Source: Chloroflexota bacterium
Lineage (GTDB): Bacteria; Chloroflexota; Anaerolineae; Anaerolineales; Villigracilaceae
NCBI GenBank assembly: GCA_021414245.1
Contig: JAIOOU010000003.1
Coordinates: forward strand, 744,001 to 808,000
DNA: 64,000 nucleotides
Direction of reading: 5' to 3'
This document shows positions 62,301 to 64,000 of the stretch, piece after piece; positions within the stretch are counted from its first letter, which is position 1, and each line of letters opens with the position of its first letter. The position numbers and the translations under genes are program-made. The notes under the pieces are model-generated. The model did no database searches and was not told where the DNA came from. It saw only the letters and a program-made list of their open reading frames with translations.

Positions 62301-64000
62301 ATGGTCATGCGGTCGAGAACCGTTCCGTGCAGATCACGGCCGGCAGGACGGAATGGAAATTGAGAAAGGGGGAGTGGGTCGAAGAGGTGGTGGATCAGCA
62401 AAGCTGCCCGATTCTTTCCGGACTTGAGCCTGGTTCGTGTTCCTTTGAGATTCCCGCCGGCGGTAGTTACCAGATCACCGCCACCGTAACGGATGAAGCT
62501 GGACGCAAAAACCAGAGTCGCATGACGCGCTGGGTCAGCGGGGGCCAGCAGCCTCCGGCTCGCAATGTGGAACAGGAAAAAGTCACCCTCATCCCGGATC
62601 GGCAGACCTACGAGTCGGGTGACACGGCGCGGATTCTGGTGCAGTCGCCCTTTGGCCCTGCAGAAGGAATGCTGACGGTCAGTCGCAGCGGCATCCTTTA
62701 TTCCACCCGTTTTCGCGTGGTGGATGGTTCCGTCACCCTGCAAATTCCCATTGAAGAAAAATATATTCCCAACCTGAATATCCAGGTGGACCTGGTGGGT
62801 TCCGCTCCGCGCAGCGATGATCTTGGCAATGTGATGGAGAATGTGCCGGCACGCCCGGCTTATGCAAGCGGACAGTTGAACTTAAGCATTCCTCCACGGC
62901 AGCGCAGCCTGTCCCTGCAAGTGATTCCAGATTCGTCCGCCCTGGAGCCGGGTGGTGAAACGACCTTGAATGTCAGCGTAAAGGACGCCAACGGGCTGCC
63001 GGTTTCGGATGCTGAGCTGGCTGTGGTCGTCGTGGATGAAGCCATTCTGGCTTTGACGAATTATGAAATAAGCGATCCGTTGGATGTTTTCTATGCGGAT
63101 CGATCCTCCTACCTCACCAGTGTATATGGCCGCGCCAGCATTATCCTGGCCAACCCGCAAACTTTGGCGGGTGAAGCCAGTCAAAATATAGCCCGGGATG
63201 CCATGGGTTTGGGCGGTGCGCCTTCAGCCACCGAGGCTCCGGCGGCTGCGGAGCTGGCTGCCCCGCAGGATAAATCTGAAAATAATCCTTCGACGATTGC
63301 CCTTCGTTCGGATTTCAACCCTCTGGCAATATTTGCCCCCACAGTCAGGACTGGACCTGATGGGGAAGCAAAAATCCTGGTCAAGCTGCCTGATAACCTG
63401 ACCCGCTATCGGGTCATGGTGGTGGCGGTGGATGCGGGCGGCACCCAATTTGGAATGGGCGAGTCCAACATCACGGCCCGCCTGCCGCTGATGGTGCGCC
63501 CGTCCGCGCCGCGCTTCCTTAACTTTGGAGACAAATTTGAGTTGCCGGTGGTGCTTCAGAATCAAACCGGTCAGCCCATGACCGTGGAGGTGGTTGCCCG
63601 TGCGGCCAATCTGGAACTCGGAAATTCCGGCCTGCGTGTGACCGTCCCGGCCAATGACAGGGTGGAGGTGCGGTTCCCGGCAGCGACCATCCAGGCTGGC
63701 AGTACCCATATTCTGTTTGCGGCTGTCTCTGGAAACTATTCCGATGCTGCCAGTGTTGACCTGCCTGTGTACACGCCGGCTACCAGCGAGGCTTTTGCCA
63801 CTTATGGCGTCATCGATGAGGGTTCCGTCGCCCAGCCGGTTTTACGCCCGAGCGATGTCTTTCCGCAATTTGGCGGCCTGGAGGTCAGCACATCCTCGAC
63901 CGCACTCCAATCCCTGACTGATGCGGTTCTGTATCTGGTTGCGTACCCTTATGAATGTTCCGAACAGCTGGCCTCGCGCATCCTGGCAGTGGCTTCCCTG
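59348..64000 (+). CDS. second alpha-2-macroglobulin family protein, 3' truncated by the window
   Basis: At least 1551 residues; it runs off the right edge. ATG at 59348 with GGAGG before it. Membrane helix at about 16-36. A long Pro-rich linker follows, then Ig-like and macroglobulin domains (DDRQMYRPGEEVHVKGW near residue 710). A bait-like Ala/Pro-rich stretch is near 1280-1310 (GGAPSATEAPAAAELAAP), and the thioester motif CSEQ has its Cys at residue 1537. It shares the overall plan with the gene at 50469-56375 but the sequences differ clearly, so this is not a recent duplicate. A TATAAT at 59285 may be the -10 box. Confidence 0.93.
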   Translation, partial: MADQKKTRGRNFSATLTGILILIGIGAVVLLLKWIESSASIPTPSLVSASAGTSQPVIQVTGQPTKAYGIRIGLSDGQSRPQTASVNPVLTGEALSPEEIELIYSRLPNLPLDFSQQAEFNLPTQILPPPRPGNTIKESFPPLESEPAHGAPDTGPLQVLRFAPEGEIPVAPFISVTFNQPMVPLGILGDLAEKDVPVRIEPSISGTWRWLGTKTLTFEYDSKLFDRLPKATEYRVTVPAGTTSATGGVLAEPVSWSFKTTPPKVLLSYPNDSPQPLNPIFFIAFDQRIDPSAVLKTVQVKAGNQPLHIALASEAEIEKDEQVSQLVKDAAEGHWLAFRADQTLPQETQIFVFIGPDTPSAEGSLKTVETQSYNFSTYAPLRIDEYTCSWYDEQCPPFTPFYIRFNNPLDTDVFSEEMIKIEPEIPGLLINVYGDMINISGETKGQTQYTVTVSGKIQDAFGQQLGRDARLTFKVGKAQPVLINPGQIFQTLDPTSAKAIYSVYAVNYKKLHLKIYAVKPADWPAYKTYLGNWQNTDVPLRMPGILVTDKDLNLDLPNDTLTQVDINLNQFMSGAFGHFVVIVEPPAGMFETENEKWQRFSQTIITWVQVTRIGLDAYNDQDQMVAWVTDLTDGSPLSGVNIQANNGSVSSLSNTEGVARFNLPNGASYLIARSGADEAILPHSTYYWGDDVWAANRPADSLRWYVFDDRQMYRPGEEVHVKGWLRRIGGGRDGDVELVGSTAGPIGYQVTDPFGNELSAGQAEVNALGGFDFVLSIPKEVNLGTAQINLTASGGLDGSQFYHSFQIQEFRRPEFEVNARNETAGPYYAGDHATLAVDAKYYAGGGLPNADVTWQVTTSPGSYSPPNWPDFSFGTWQPWWLYYYDGIGYPGGGDSQTETFIGRTDASGTHYLNLDFTQVGDPAKDPRPYSVVAQATVMDVNLQAWSSTTTLLVHPADLYVGLRSDSYFVERGKPLKVDFIVTDLDGHAVENRSVQITAGRTEWKLRKGEWVEEVVDQQSCPILSGLEPGSCSFEIPAGGSYQITATVTDEAGRKNQSRMTRWVSGGQQPPARNVEQEKVTLIPDRQTYESGDTARILVQSPFGPAEGMLTVSRSGILYSTRFRVVDGSVTLQIPIEEKYIPNLNIQVDLVGSAPRSDDLGNVMENVPARPAYASGQLNLSIPPRQRSLSLQVIPDSSALEPGGETTLNVSVKDANGLPVSDAELAVVVVDEAILALTNYEISDPLDVFYADRSSYLTSVYGRASIILANPQTLAGEASQNIARDAMGLGGAPSATEAPAAAELAAPQDKSENNPSTIALRSDFNPLAIFAPTVRTGPDGEAKILVKLPDNLTRYRVMVVAVDAGGTQFGMGESNITARLPLMVRPSAPRFLNFGDKFELPVVLQNQTGQPMTVEVVARAANLELGNSGLRVTVPANDRVEVRFPAATIQAGSTHILFAAVSGNYSDAASVDLPVYTPATSEAFATYGVIDEGSVAQPVLRPSDVFPQFGGLEVSTSSTALQSLTDAVLYLVAYPYECSEQLASRILAVASL

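Noticed and set aside
1..64000. CRISPR array, prophage, transposase or replication origin
   Set aside because: No regularly spaced repeats, phage structural genes, transposase or DnaA-box cluster was seen.

Overview
The window looks like chromosomal DNA of a GC-rich bacterium, most probably a member of the Chloroflexota (class Anaerolineae or a relative). This assignment is inferred from gene content: lipoproteins with Thr/Pro/Ala linkers, a CUT1 sugar-binding protein with TEAPA repeats after the lipid cysteine, large alpha-2-macroglobulins, two DUF/PIN-type and HicAB antitoxin pairs, and several families of short palindromic intergenic repeats. No 16S rRNA is present to confirm it. Promoters and terminators are of the ordinary bacterial type (TTGACA/TATAAT, GC hairpin plus T tract).

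Layout. 1-6.9 kb (all minus strand): the N-terminus of an M20 peptidase, a CPBP membrane protease, a lipoprotein and a membrane protein, two toxin-antitoxin pairs (DUF433/DUF5615 and HicBA), a lone DUF7662 protein, a repeat-rich spacer, an APH-like kinase, a NERD protein and two small proteins. 6.9-18.1 kb (minus): a tight six-gene block, transcribed SNF2/RapA-like helicase, DUF262-DUF1524 protein, type III Mod methyltransferase, zinc-ribbon/TPR protein, type III Res helicase-nuclease, unknown 191-aa protein. Part of it is visibly AT-richer than its surroundings. It is the best candidate for a composite, possibly undescribed anti-phage system.

18.1-28.9 kb: housekeeping genes (PaiB-like flavin protein, ribosomal protein bL25, CoA pyrophosphatase) with dispersed repeats between them, then a minus-strand operon of envelope proteolysis and folding proteins (HExxH protein, DsbA-like/cyclophilin fusion lipoprotein, PrsW protease) running into TrmI and a zinc-ribbon protein, then a glutamate-synthase small subunit (GltD). 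29.1-35.9 kb (plus): a MacA/MacB-type efflux operon with an SH3 lipoprotein, an M32 carboxypeptidase, another lipoprotein and tRNA-Pro(CGG), with its own promoter and terminator.

36.0-46.3 kb (plus): a sugar region. A phosphofructokinase is followed by a ROK repressor whose promoter is overlapped by a palindrome closely resembling the Bacillus XylR operator. Then come a CUT1 ABC transporter (binding protein, strong palindromic terminator, two permeases), a Gfo/Idh oxidoreductase, an aldo-keto reductase, a mutarotase-like protein and xylulokinase. The set suggests import of a pentose or pentoside, oxidoreductive conversion and phosphorylation at the xylulose level; no xylose isomerase is in the window.

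46.3-64 kb: an envelope cluster. It holds a PbpC-like bifunctional penicillin-binding protein, a soluble cNMP-domain histidine kinase, a PspC protein and two very large alpha-2-macroglobulins, both with an intact CxEQ thioester. The second runs off the window end. Between the two lie a mannose-6-phosphate isomerase, an RlmI-like rRNA methyltransferase and an FKBP isomerase.
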